From NCBI GenBank assembly GCA_905215095.1, contig CAJMOL010000043.1, positions 1 through 9,269 of the forward strand: a stretch of 9,269 nucleotides of DNA, given 5' to 3'. Of the stretch, positions 1 through 5,364 are shown piece after piece. The notes beneath the pieces are model-generated. The model had not been told where the DNA came from. It made no database searches and saw only the letters and a program-made list of their open reading frames with translations. Made by a program: the position numbers and the translations under genes. The stretch comes from an uncultured bacterium (GTDB taxonomy: Bacteria > Actinomycetota > Coriobacteriia > Coriobacteriales > Coriobacteriaceae). The stretch's first letter is position 1, and the number at the start of each line of letters is the position of its first letter.

Positions 1-360
1 GTCGGCGCCACTGCGATACCCCCGGTCAGCGACTCAACCCAAGTTTCCGCTTCACCCTCCCCCGCCGCGCTCACCGTGGGCTCGGTTGCGCTCGACCCCG
101 ACCGCCGCGAAGTCACGGTCGGCGGCTCGCCCATCGCGCTCACGGCCCGCGAGTTCGACGTTCTCGCCCTGCTTATGGCGCACGCCGGCACCGTGCTCAC
201 GCGCGAGCGCATTGCGCACGAGGCGCTGGGCTACGAATACGTGGGCGACACCAACAACGTCGACGTACATATCGCGCACCTGCGCGCCAAGATCGAAGAC
301 GCCGGCGGCGCCCGCATCATCCAAACCGTGCGCGGGGTGGGCTATGTCTGTCGCGCGTAA
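1..360 (+). CDS. Response regulator, OmpR/PhoB family, C-terminal part (5'-truncated)
   Basis: The reading frame is open from base 1 to the TAA at 358-360, so the gene enters the window already in progress; 119 residues are visible. The first ~20 visible residues are a Ser/Pro/Ala-rich linker. The rest is a winged-helix DNA-binding domain of the trans_reg_C type, seen in LTAREFDVLALLMAHAG, then LTRERIAHEALG, the recognition-helix region NVDVHIAHLRAKIED, and the wing end IQTVRGVGYV. This class binds promoter DNA when its N-terminal receiver domain is phosphorylated; that domain must lie upstream of the window. The 3' end overlaps the start of a histidine kinase by 17 bases, so the two form one two-component operon. 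The family is certain; the regulated genes and the signal cannot be told from here. Confidence 0.93.
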   Translation, partial: VGATAIPPVSDSTQVSASPSPAALTVGSVALDPDRREVTVGGSPIALTAREFDVLALLMAHAGTVLTRERIAHEALGYEYVGDTNNVDVHIAHLRAKIEDAGGARIIQTVRGVGYVCRA

Positions 361-1639
361 CGCCGAGGCCAAGCGCGTCACCTCCATCGCCCGCGCCATC
401 AACTGGAGCTATATGTGGCGCCGTCTGATGAGCTACATCTGGCTCGATCTGTTGCTGGTAGTGATTGCGGCGGCGATCCTCGTCTATGGATACAACCAGA
501 CGTTGCCCGACGGCGCGTCTACCGCGGGGTGGATCCCCAGCGCCGCCGTTCACGGCATGTCGCTGACGCCTGCGCGTGGCTGGGACCTGACAACGCTCAC
601 CTATACCGTCGAGCTTGCGCGCACCACCAAGACCTTCCCCCTCGCGCAGGACCTCGTCACGCTATGGCCTCTCTACCTTGTCGTTGTGGGTTGGCAGGTC
701 ATCAGCGTGCTCAACATGCTCGGCGGCGCCCGCCGCGTGCGCCGTACCATGGCACCGCTCAACGACTTGGCCCTGCGCGTGGACGAGCTCGGACGTATGC
801 AGCTCGCCGGCGGCAAGATGGAAACGCTGGAGCAGGCTATCGAGCGCGCAAGCGTCGACTCGCCGAGCGTCACCACCGGCGACGCCGACCTGGCGAGCAT
901 CGAGGTCGCACTCAACCGCCTGCTGCGCCAGATGCAAGAGGCAAAGCTGCAGCAGATGCGCTTTGTCAACGACGCGAGCCACGAGCTGCGCACGCCCATC
1001 GCGGTGATTCAGGGCTACGTAAACATGCTCGATCGTTGGGGCAAAGACGACCCGGACGTGCTAGCAGAGTCCATCGCCTCGCTCAAGACCGAAAGCGAGC
1101 ATATGCAGGAGCTCGTGGAGCAGCTGCTGTTTTTGGCGCGCGGCGATGCCGGCCGCACCGTGCTGCGGCGCGCGAATACCAACCTGGCCGCACTGGTCGG
1201 CGAGGTTTGCGAAGAATCGCAGATGATCGATGCCGGGCACACATATCGGCTGGCGTACGATGCCGCACTTACCTGCGACCCGCGCTGCAACGCATCGGTT
1301 GACGTGGCGCTCGTGAAGCAGGCTCTGCGCGTAATCGTGCAGAATGCCGCCAAGTATTCGGACGCGGGAACGACTGTCACATTTGCCATAACTCCCGATA
1401 CGGGCACGGGCGCGATCGACATAAGCGTTGAGGACGAGGGCATCGGCATGAACCAGGAATCCGCAGCTCACGCGTTTGAACGGTTCTACCGCGCCGACAA
1501 CGCACGCGATGCCGGCGCGCAGGGCTCGGGTCTGGGGCTTGCCATTGCCAAGTGGATCGTCGATAGCCATGGCGGTGTCATTGGCGTGACCTCAGTCGAG
1601 GGCGTCGGCAGCCGCTTTACGATTCGCCTGCCGCGGTAG
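344..1639 (+). CDS. Membrane sensor histidine kinase (two-component system)
   Basis: 431 residues, the kinase partner of the overlapping response regulator. The start ATG at 344 lies inside the regulator's last codons and follows a GGGGTGG stretch; the frame is also open upstream, but that part is a shadow of the regulator. Order of domains: a short basic N-terminus, membrane helix 1 (about residues 28-48), an outside loop of about 55 residues, membrane helix 2 (about 105-126), a HAMP-like linker, the dimerisation/phosphorylation helix with NDASHELRTP (phospho-accepting H213), then the ATPase domain with an N box (N334), a G1 box DEGIGM (D364), an F box ERFYRADNA and a G2 box GSGLGLAIAK (from 394). 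All catalytic boxes are intact. The sensed signal is unknown; the outside loop shows no named sensor domain. Transcription ends at the hairpin about 20 bases downstream. Confidence 0.95.
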   Translation: MSVARNAEAKRVTSIARAINWSYMWRRLMSYIWLDLLLVVIAAAILVYGYNQTLPDGASTAGWIPSAAVHGMSLTPARGWDLTTLTYTVELARTTKTFPLAQDLVTLWPLYLVVVGWQVISVLNMLGGARRVRRTMAPLNDLALRVDELGRMQLAGGKMETLEQAIERASVDSPSVTTGDADLASIEVALNRLLRQMQEAKLQQMRFVNDASHELRTPIAVIQGYVNMLDRWGKDDPDVLAESIASLKTESEHMQELVEQLLFLARGDAGRTVLRRANTNLAALVGEVCEESQMIDAGHTYRLAYDAALTCDPRCNASVDVALVKQALRVIVQNAAKYSDAGTTVTFAITPDTGTGAIDISVEDEGIGMNQESAAHAFERFYRADNARDAGAQGSGLGLAIAKWIVDSHGGVIGVTSVEGVGSRFTIRLPR

Positions 1640-1658
1640 GAAGCCCCTCGGCATAAAT

Positions 1659-1692
1659 AAAGGGATAGGGCCACGCAGCCCTATCCCTTTTT
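1659..1692. terminator. Bidirectional intrinsic terminator between convergent genes
   Basis: AAAGGGATAGGG (1659-1670) pairs perfectly over 12 bp with CCCTATCCCTTT (1679-1690) around an 8-base loop, followed by TT on the + strand and by an A/T-rich TTTATTTAT stretch on the minus strand. It sits between the stop of the histidine kinase (+) and the stop of the VOC protein (-), so it probably ends both transcripts. Confidence 0.85.
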
Positions 1693-1714
1693 GCTAGCTA
1701 TGACAGCTTGTGCG

Positions 1715-2089
1715 CTACTCGCGGCACAGGTGCACGGCAAAGCCGGCGAACTCGCGCTTAAAGTACACGAGCTTGGTGCCGCCGTCGGGCAGCAGCACGC
1801 GCGACTCCTCGTTGACCTCGAGCCCGCGCTCGGCAAACCACTTCTCGGCCGCATCGATGTCGTTGACGGCAAAGCCGATGTGGCCCTTGGCGCCACGACC
1901 GTTCTGCTTCATGATCTCGACCAGCGAATCGTTAAAGTACGAAACCGGAGTCTCAATAACGGGCAGGCCCATCATCGTCGAGAACAGCTCCGCGATCTCC
2001 AGGGCATCGGCCGGGTCGGTGGCGTTGATGCCCACGTGAGCGACGCGCATGCCAAAGAGCTCGACCGGGTTGGCGTTCTGCTCACTCAT
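1715..2089 (-). CDS. Small VOC (glyoxalase/bleomycin-resistance fold) protein
   Basis: 124 residues, a single vicinal-oxygen-chelate domain with two beta-alpha-beta-beta-beta halves. The first half carries VAHVGINATDP (H18) and the second GHIGFAVNDIDAAEKWFAERG (H70); the end is GGTKLVYFKREFAGFAVHL (H120). These His residues plus a late acidic residue would fit metal ligands, but substrate and activity cannot be assigned. From memory, the C-terminal half resembles the extra VOC domain fused to some Firmicutes KDPG/KHG aldolases, which hints at sugar-acid catabolism; this is an inference. The gene begins 11 bases after the stop of the PTS IIB gene with no strong ribosome-binding site, which suggests one transcript and translational coupling. 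The frame is open further upstream across the IIB gene, but that extension is a shadow; ATG at 2089 gives a normal domain start. Confidence 0.85.
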   Translation of the reverse strand: MSEQNANPVELFGMRVAHVGINATDPADALEIAELFSTMMGLPVIETPVSYFNDSLVEIMKQNGRGAKGHIGFAVNDIDAAEKWFAERGLEVNEESRVLLPDGGTKLVYFKREFAGFAVHLCRE

Positions 2090-2100
2090 ACAGGCAGTGC

Positions 2101-2388
2101 CTACTGAGCCATGACGTCGAGAACGGCCTTCTCGGCAGCGACGCGGTTCATGCCGGTCATGAAGGGCACGCCGCTCACGTACGGGCAGGTGAGGCCTTCG
2201 GGGGCAACGGTGGTGGCGATCAGCAGGTCGGCGCCCTCGTCGCAAACGTCCTTGGCCTCGGAGATGGCGCACTGCACGATCTCGTACTTGTCGGCGTAAC
2301 CGTTGGCGTCGAGCAAGGTGGCGACCTTCTGGGCAACGAGCGTGGAAGTAGCAGCGCCAGCACCGCAAGCCAAAACGATCTTCTTCAT
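2101..2388 (-). CDS. PTS system IIB component, galactitol-type
   Basis: 95 residues. The N-terminus MKKIVLACGAGAATSTLVAQ has the phosphocysteine loop CGAGAATS, with C8 as the likely phosphorylated residue, typical of the galactitol/PTS_IIB-like family in the lactose-type fold. It would pass phosphate from a IIA protein to sugar entering through a IIC permease in the membrane. A later stretch, GADLLIATTVAPEGLTCPYVSGVPFMTGMN, is also typical of the family. The start at 2388 is backed by GGGAG nine bases upstream. No IIA or IIC lies in the window; the only partner on this transcript is the VOC protein. The family is clear; 'galactitol' is a family label rather than a shown substrate. Confidence 0.9.
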   Translation of the reverse strand: MKKIVLACGAGAATSTLVAQKVATLLDANGYADKYEIVQCAISEAKDVCDEGADLLIATTVAPEGLTCPYVSGVPFMTGMNRVAAEKAVLDVMAQ

Positions 2389-2466
2389 AGGTAATGTCTC
2401 CCTTCATGGTTTACTTTAGGTAAGTGTACCGCAGCGAGCGATGGCACTTGGCCTCGATGAGCTTTT

Positions 2467-2496
2467 ATGCCAGTTTGCTTGCGCGCTGCGTATAAT
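2467..2496 (+). promoter_or_regulatory. Predicted promoter of the 2552 gene
   Basis: A perfect TATAAT at 2491-2496 has ATGCCA (2467-2472, 4 of 6 matches to the -35 consensus) 18 bases upstream. The expected start of transcription lies near 2503, leaving a leader of about 50 bases that contains a small hairpin, CGCTC (2520-2524) with GAGCG (2532-2536). Confidence 0.55.
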
Positions 2497-2517
2497 ACAT
2501 CTAGTACGTGTTGTCAT
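2489..2517 (-). promoter_or_regulatory. Predicted divergent promoter of the PTS IIB-VOC pair
   Basis: Read on the minus strand, ATGACA (2517-2512, 5 of 6 matches) is followed after exactly 17 bases by TATACG (2494-2489, 4 of 6). It shares bases with the TATAAT of the opposite promoter, so RNA polymerase could probably use only one direction at a time. The leader to the IIB start would be roughly 90 bases. Confidence 0.45.
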
Positions 2518-2551
2518 ACCGCTCGCTTTATGAGCGACTAAGGACCCCAAT

Positions 2552-3175
2552 ATGCCCGATTCCCGCACCCTCTGGACCGCCGTCGTTATCATCTGCATCG
2601 CCGTGTCGGTGTTCTTTAGCGTCAAAAAACGCACCACGTTCAAGCGCTTGCAGCAGCTTATGGCTGCCAAGCAGTGGGACGAGTTCGATCGTTTGCTCGA
2701 CGCCAAACTCACCAGCATGCTGTACCCGCGCTATAACCGCGACTACCTGCGCCTGAACTCCTATCTGCTGCGCGAGGACCACAAGCGCGCCGACGAGATG
2801 TTCGATTTGCTGCTGGGGCTCAATCTGCCCAAAATGCAGCGCGTCGACCTGGTGATCAAAGCCTTTAACTACTACGTTGGCCAGGAGGACCGCAAAAAGT
2901 CCAAGGAGCTCCTGCACGAGATCAAGGGCTTTGAGGGCGGCCAGGCCGAGGCAGTCGCGCACGAATGCCAACTGATGTACGACACGATGATCCTCAAGCG
3001 CCACAACGACATTCCCGAGCTGGAGCGCATGCTCGAGGAGGCCGGCGACGATAAGGTCAAGAGCTGCCGCCTGGAATACCTGCTGGCCCTGCAGTACAAG
3101 AACAAGGGCGACGAAGCCAAGTTCCAGGAGTTCCTGGAGAAGTCGGGCCAACACTCGATGGCCGTCAACGCGTAA
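2552..3175 (+). CDS. Membrane-anchored helical-repeat (TPR-like) protein, unknown function
   Basis: 207 residues; the family is not one I recognise. Residues about 7-24 form one hydrophobic helix followed by KKR, so the protein is probably held in the membrane by its N-terminus with the body in the cytoplasm (positive-inside rule). The rest is charged and helical and looks like degenerate tetratricopeptide-type repeats: repeated patterns of helix pairs such as QQLMAAKQWDEFDRLLDAKL, YLLREDHKRADEMFDLLLGL, and LLALQYKNKGDEAKFQEFLE near the end. Such folds usually hold partner proteins. The start at 2552 follows AAGGA with a 7-base gap. The gene has its own promoter and ends 31 bases before tRNA-Leu. 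A scaffold role is only inferred from the fold. Confidence 0.8.
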   Translation: MPDSRTLWTAVVIICIAVSVFFSVKKRTTFKRLQQLMAAKQWDEFDRLLDAKLTSMLYPRYNRDYLRLNSYLLREDHKRADEMFDLLLGLNLPKMQRVDLVIKAFNYYVGQEDRKKSKELLHEIKGFEGGQAEAVAHECQLMYDTMILKRHNDIPELERMLEEAGDDKVKSCRLEYLLALQYKNKGDEAKFQEFLEKSGQHSMAVNA

Positions 3176-3186
3176 CGGACGGCTTG

Positions 3187-3195
3187 TGCTAGACT
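3187..3195 (+). promoter_or_regulatory. Extended -10 promoter for tRNA-Leu
   Basis: TGCTAGACT (TG-N-TAGACT) ends 11 bases before the mature tRNA start, the right distance for a short leader. No convincing -35 box is present, which the extended -10 could offset. The same bases belong to a near-palindrome CTAGACTTCTAG (3189-3200). Confidence 0.4.
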
Positions 3196-3206
3196 TCTAG
3201 TCTCAC

Positions 3207-3291
3207 GGGGGCGTGGCGGAATTGGCATACGCAGGAGACTTAAAATCTCTCGCCGCAAGGATTGTGGGTTCGAGTCCCACCGCCCCTACCA
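3207..3291 (+). tRNA. tRNA-Leu, anticodon UAA
   Basis: 85-base class II tRNA read by hand. Acceptor stem GGGGGCG (3207-3213) pairs with CGCCCCT (3281-3287) with one G-U pair, the discriminator is A3288, and CCA (3289-3291) is encoded. The D-arm has AATTGGC, the anticodon stem is GGAGA/TCTCT (3234-3238/3246-3250), and the loop CTTAAAA gives anticodon TAA (3241-3243), reading UUA. A long variable arm (CGCCGCAAGGATT) is as expected for tRNA-Leu, and the T-arm is GTGGG-TTCGAGT-CCCAC (3264-3280). Confidence 0.96.
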
Positions 3292-3303
3292 TATGACGCT
3301 TAC

Positions 3304-3340
3304 GAGCCCGTGTCCCCCAGGGATGCGGGCTCACTTCTTT
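3304..3340 (+). terminator. Intrinsic terminator of tRNA-Leu
   Basis: GAGCCCG (3304-3310) pairs with CGGGCTC (3326-3332) over 7 bp around a 15-base loop that can add weak pairs, followed by ACTTCTTTT. The T-rich tail is imperfect, so some read-through into the structured region behind it is possible. Confidence 0.65.
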
Positions 3341-3347
3341 TAGATGC

Positions 3348-3366
3348 CGGTGGGGCTCGAACCCGC
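3348..3366 (-). repeat. Inverted copy of the tRNA-Leu T-arm and acceptor junction
   Basis: These 19 bases are the reverse complement of tRNA-Leu bases 3264-3282 at 17 positions; the other two could pair as G-U. On the minus strand it reads GCGGGTTCGAGCCCCACCG, a canonical T-arm with loop TTCGAGC. No matching 5' half of a tRNA lies upstream on that strand, so this is a fragment or mimic and not a full tRNA gene. See also 8621-8632. Confidence 0.8.
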
Positions 3367-3523
3367 GAGGGGGCGAGCGTTAAGCGGACACGCAGCGTCC
3401 GCAGCGAGCCGGCGAGGGCGCCGGCAGGCGGCCGAAGCCGGTGCGGATCCGCGAAGCGGATGCGCGGACGTCCTTTCGCCCGCACCATTAAATGAAAGAG
3501 CTCCCAGCAATGGGGGCTTTTTT
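3367..3523 (+). other. GC-rich multi-hairpin region ending in a terminator, possible structured RNA
   Basis: A very GC-rich stretch packed with inverted repeats: GCGGAC/GTCCGC (3384-3389/3397-3402), GCCGGC/GCCGGC (3408-3413/3420-3425), CGGC-CGAA-GCCG (3429-3440), ATCCGC-GAA-GCGGAT (3447-3461), and the palindrome GGACGTCC (3466-3473). It runs into CGCACCA (3481-3487), which looks like a tRNA 3' end, and then into an intrinsic terminator. This arrangement could be a small RNA, a decayed tRNA unit or a repetitive intergenic element. Short open frames across it show no protein-like features. Confidence 0.45.
3495..3523 (+). terminator. Strong intrinsic terminator after the GC-rich hairpin region
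   Basis: AGAGCTCCCA (3497-3506) pairs with TGGGGGCTTT (3511-3520) around the loop GCAA, with two wobble pairs and a run of six T from 3518. It is nearly the same hairpin as the one behind tRNA-Arg (8576-8605), and both follow GCACCA, so it looks like a tRNA-type terminator. Confidence 0.8.
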
Positions 3524-3580
3524 GTTATGGGCCGTTTTTGGCAGATTTGACCTATCGATTTCGCGCGGTAGATGCCCCTG

Positions 3581-3797
3581 TGGTCAAAAAGTGGCGAATA
3601 TGAGTACTGGCACGAAAACAGAGACATTTCGCGAAGCCATTTTTGCTCATTTTACGCAACAGATGTACGCTAATTTGGCTCAACCTTGAGACAAAATGAA
3701 GTCATTTCGATAGACTTCGGGTTCAAAGAGGCGATTTTGACCCAAATACGCTGTTACTAAACTGGTAACAGTACTCATATTTGGCCTTTTTTGACCA
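3581..3797. repeat. AT-rich block bounded by a 29-bp imperfect inverted repeat
   Basis: Bases 3581-3609 match the reverse complement of 3769-3797 at 25 of 29 positions, including ten in a row at the outer ends (TGGTCAAAAA). The 217-base block is much more AT-rich than the genes on either side and holds other inverted repeats: CTCAA/TTGAG (3679-3690) and GAAGTC/GACTTC (3698-3718). It contains no convincing coding frame. It could be a small non-autonomous mobile element, a dispersed intergenic repeat or a regulatory leader; the single copy here does not decide. Confidence 0.6.
3742..3784. repeat. Two-part stem-loop inside the AT-rich block
   Basis: Outer stem CCAAATA (3742-3748) with TATTTGG (3778-3784), then an unequal internal loop, then inner stem CTGTTACTA (3751-3759) with TGGTAACAG (3763-3771) around the loop AAC. 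This gives about 16 base pairs in total. Its right arm is also the right arm of the 29-bp inverted repeat, so the two foldings exclude each other. Confidence 0.65.
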
Positions 3798-3814
3798 TGG
3801 GTCCTCTTGTTGGT

Positions 3815-3843
3815 GTCACACAGCTGCTTCGTGCGGGTATCCT
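3815..3843 (+). promoter_or_regulatory. Weak candidate promoter of the SPFH-rlmH genes
   Basis: GTCACA (3815-3820, 4 of 6 matches to -35) is 17 bases from TATCCT (3838-3843, 4 of 6 matches to -10). It lies just downstream of the AT-rich repeat block and would give a leader of about 25 bases, which places the repeat block outside the transcript. Confidence 0.35.
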
Positions 3844-3875
3844 AGTCCCAACGCGTGCCTATCAGAGGAGAAACC

Positions 3876-4814
3876 ATGCTGTTGTCCGGTATCATCGCTG
3901 CCCTTACGAGCCTTCTACTTCCCATCATCATTTTGTTGCTACTGCTCCCCAACGCCTGCTATGTCGTTGAACAGCAGCATGCTGTGATCATTGAGCGCCT
4001 GGGCAAGTTCAACCGCATCGTCAACGCGGGCTTCCACATGAAGGTGCCCGTGATCGACCGCAAGGCCGCCACGGTGAGTCTGCGCACCATGAAAAACGGT
4101 TTTGGCATCGACGTTAAGACCCAGGACAACGTGACCATCGGCCTTGAGGTCTCTGCTCAGTACCACGTGAGCTATGACATGGGCGCCGGCCCGGCAGATT
4201 CGGGCATCTACAAGAGCTACTACATGCTGCAGGAGCCCGTCGACCAAATGCGTGACTTCATCACCGATGCCCTGCGCTCTTCCATCCCCGTCTACACGCT
4301 CGATGAGGTCTTTGCCAAAAAAGACGATATCGCCAAGGACGTCAACGCCACCGTGTCCGAGCAGATGGCCGCCTACGGCTTTACCCTCGTGTCGACACTT
4401 ATCACCAAGATCGCGCTGCCGACCGAGGTCGAGAACTCCATGAACGACATCAACGCTGCCCAGCGAAAGCGCGCCGCTGCGCAGGAGCTCGCCGAGGCCG
4501 ATCGCATCAAGCGCGTTACCGAGGCGACCGCCGAGGCCGAGGCAATGGAAAAGGCGGGCGAGGGCATCGCCAACCAGCGCAAGGCCATTGCTCTGGGCAT
4601 CAAAGATTCGCTCGAGATCATCCAGGAGACGGGCGTCGGCAACGATGAGGCCAACCAGCTGTTCATGTTTACGCAGTGGTCCGAGATGATGACGGAGTTC
4701 GCTCGCACGGGTAAAACCTCGACGGTCGTGCTGCCGAGCGATTTCTCGCAGTCGGCCTCGATGTTCGAGCAGATGCTGACCGCCGGCAAAGTTCAGAACG
4801 AGTCAAAGGAGTAG
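3876..4814 (+). CDS. SPFH/band 7 (stomatin/HIR-type) membrane protein
   Basis: 312 residues. A strongly hydrophobic N-terminal helix (about residues 5-27) anchors it in the membrane; then comes the SPFH domain beginning VVEQQHAVIIERLGKFNRIV and containing the usual GFHMKVPVIDR turn, DVKTQDNVTIGLEVSAQYHV, and the region with ALRSSIPVYTLDEVFAKKDDIAKDV. An Ala/Glu-rich coiled coil follows (AAQRKRAAAQELAEADRIKR onwards). Such proteins form large ring- or cage-like oligomers on membranes and organise membrane microdomains or proteases; the exact partner here is not known. ATG 3876 was chosen because AGAGGAG lies five bases upstream; a GTG in frame at 3855 has no such site. No NfeD-type protease gene is adjacent. 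Six bases separate its stop from rlmH, so they are probably co-transcribed. Confidence 0.93.
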   Translation: MLLSGIIAALTSLLLPIIILLLLLPNACYVVEQQHAVIIERLGKFNRIVNAGFHMKVPVIDRKAATVSLRTMKNGFGIDVKTQDNVTIGLEVSAQYHVSYDMGAGPADSGIYKSYYMLQEPVDQMRDFITDALRSSIPVYTLDEVFAKKDDIAKDVNATVSEQMAAYGFTLVSTLITKIALPTEVENSMNDINAAQRKRAAAQELAEADRIKRVTEATAEAEAMEKAGEGIANQRKAIALGIKDSLEIIQETGVGNDEANQLFMFTQWSEMMTEFARTGKTSTVVLPSDFSQSASMFEQMLTAGKVQNESKE

Positions 4815-4820
4815 ACGCGC

Positions 4821-5291
4821 GTGAAATATACCGTTGTTTGCGTTGGCAAGCTCAAAGAGCGCTTTTGGAAGGACGCGTGCGCTGAGTACACCAAGCGCCT
4901 AGGTGCCTATGCCAAGGTTGATATCCGCGAGGTGGCCGATATCGACCCGGCTAAGGCGGGCGGCGTGGATGCCGCGCGCAACAAAGAAGGCGCGGCGATT
5001 CTTGCTGCCCTGCCACCGCGGGCACATGTGATTCTGCTGGCTATCGAGGGCAAGGAGCGTTCGAGCGAGGAGTTCTCGGCCCGCCTCGATGACCTCATGC
5101 TGAGAGGCAACAGCGACATCGCTTTTGTAATCGGCGGATCGGACGGCGTGAGCGATGCCGTGCGCGCCCGCGCCGACGAGATGCTCAGCTTTGGACGCAT
5201 TACCTTGCCGCACAACCTGGCGCGCGTGGTGTTGCTGGAACAGATCTACCGCGCCTGCAAGATTAGCCGTGGCGAGCCGTATCACAAGTAG
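4821..5291 (+). CDS. rlmH: 23S rRNA (pseudouridine1915-N3)-methyltransferase RlmH
   Basis: 156 residues, the normal length for RlmH. This SPOUT-class enzyme uses S-adenosylmethionine to methylate pseudouridine 1915 in helix 69 of 23S rRNA on assembled ribosomes. The family's signature is visible: N-terminal KYTVVCVGKLKERFW, the cofactor knot with FVIGGSDGVSDAV (G105-G106-S107-D108-G109), and the C-terminal ITLPHNLARVVLLEQIYRA followed by the end GEPYHK. The start is GTG at 4821, backed by AAGGAG nine bases upstream, which overlaps the end of the SPFH gene. The close spacing suggests that both are read from one message; a functional link between them is not shown. Confidence 0.97.
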   Translation: MKYTVVCVGKLKERFWKDACAEYTKRLGAYAKVDIREVADIDPAKAGGVDAARNKEGAAILAALPPRAHVILLAIEGKERSSEEFSARLDDLMLRGNSDIAFVIGGSDGVSDAVRARADEMLSFGRITLPHNLARVVLLEQIYRACKISRGEPYHK

Positions 5292-5364
5292 GTCGGCAAT
5301 ACGAAACAATGGCGTGGGACAATGACTTTCGTTTTGAGGAATGCATCTGAGAGGACTGTGTGAT

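Noticed and set aside
415..1302. Frame of 295 codons on the + strand within the histidine kinase
   Set aside because: Arg/Ala-rich shadow in another frame of a kinase with all its motifs intact.
2090..2407. Upstream extension of the VOC frame to a 230-codon protein starting at 2407
   Set aside because: The extension overlaps the PTS IIB gene in another frame and reads as Arg-rich nonsense; the VOC domain begins at the ATG at 2089.
3326..3487. A second, complete tRNA gene ending at CGCACCA
   Set aside because: GCGGGC at 3325-3330 can pair with GCCCGC near 3479-3484, but the 160-base span has no D-arm, anticodon arm or correctly oriented T-arm.
3344..3550. Frame beginning MPVGLEPARGR across the GC-rich hairpin region
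   Set aside because: The GLEP part is simply the translation of an antisense T-arm (GGGCTCGAACCC), and the rest is Ala/Arg/Gly-rich without a ribosome-binding site. Structured non-coding DNA explains it better.
3581..3797. CRISPR array or insertion sequence
   Set aside because: The repeats are inverted and single, not regularly spaced direct repeats, and no transposase frame is present.
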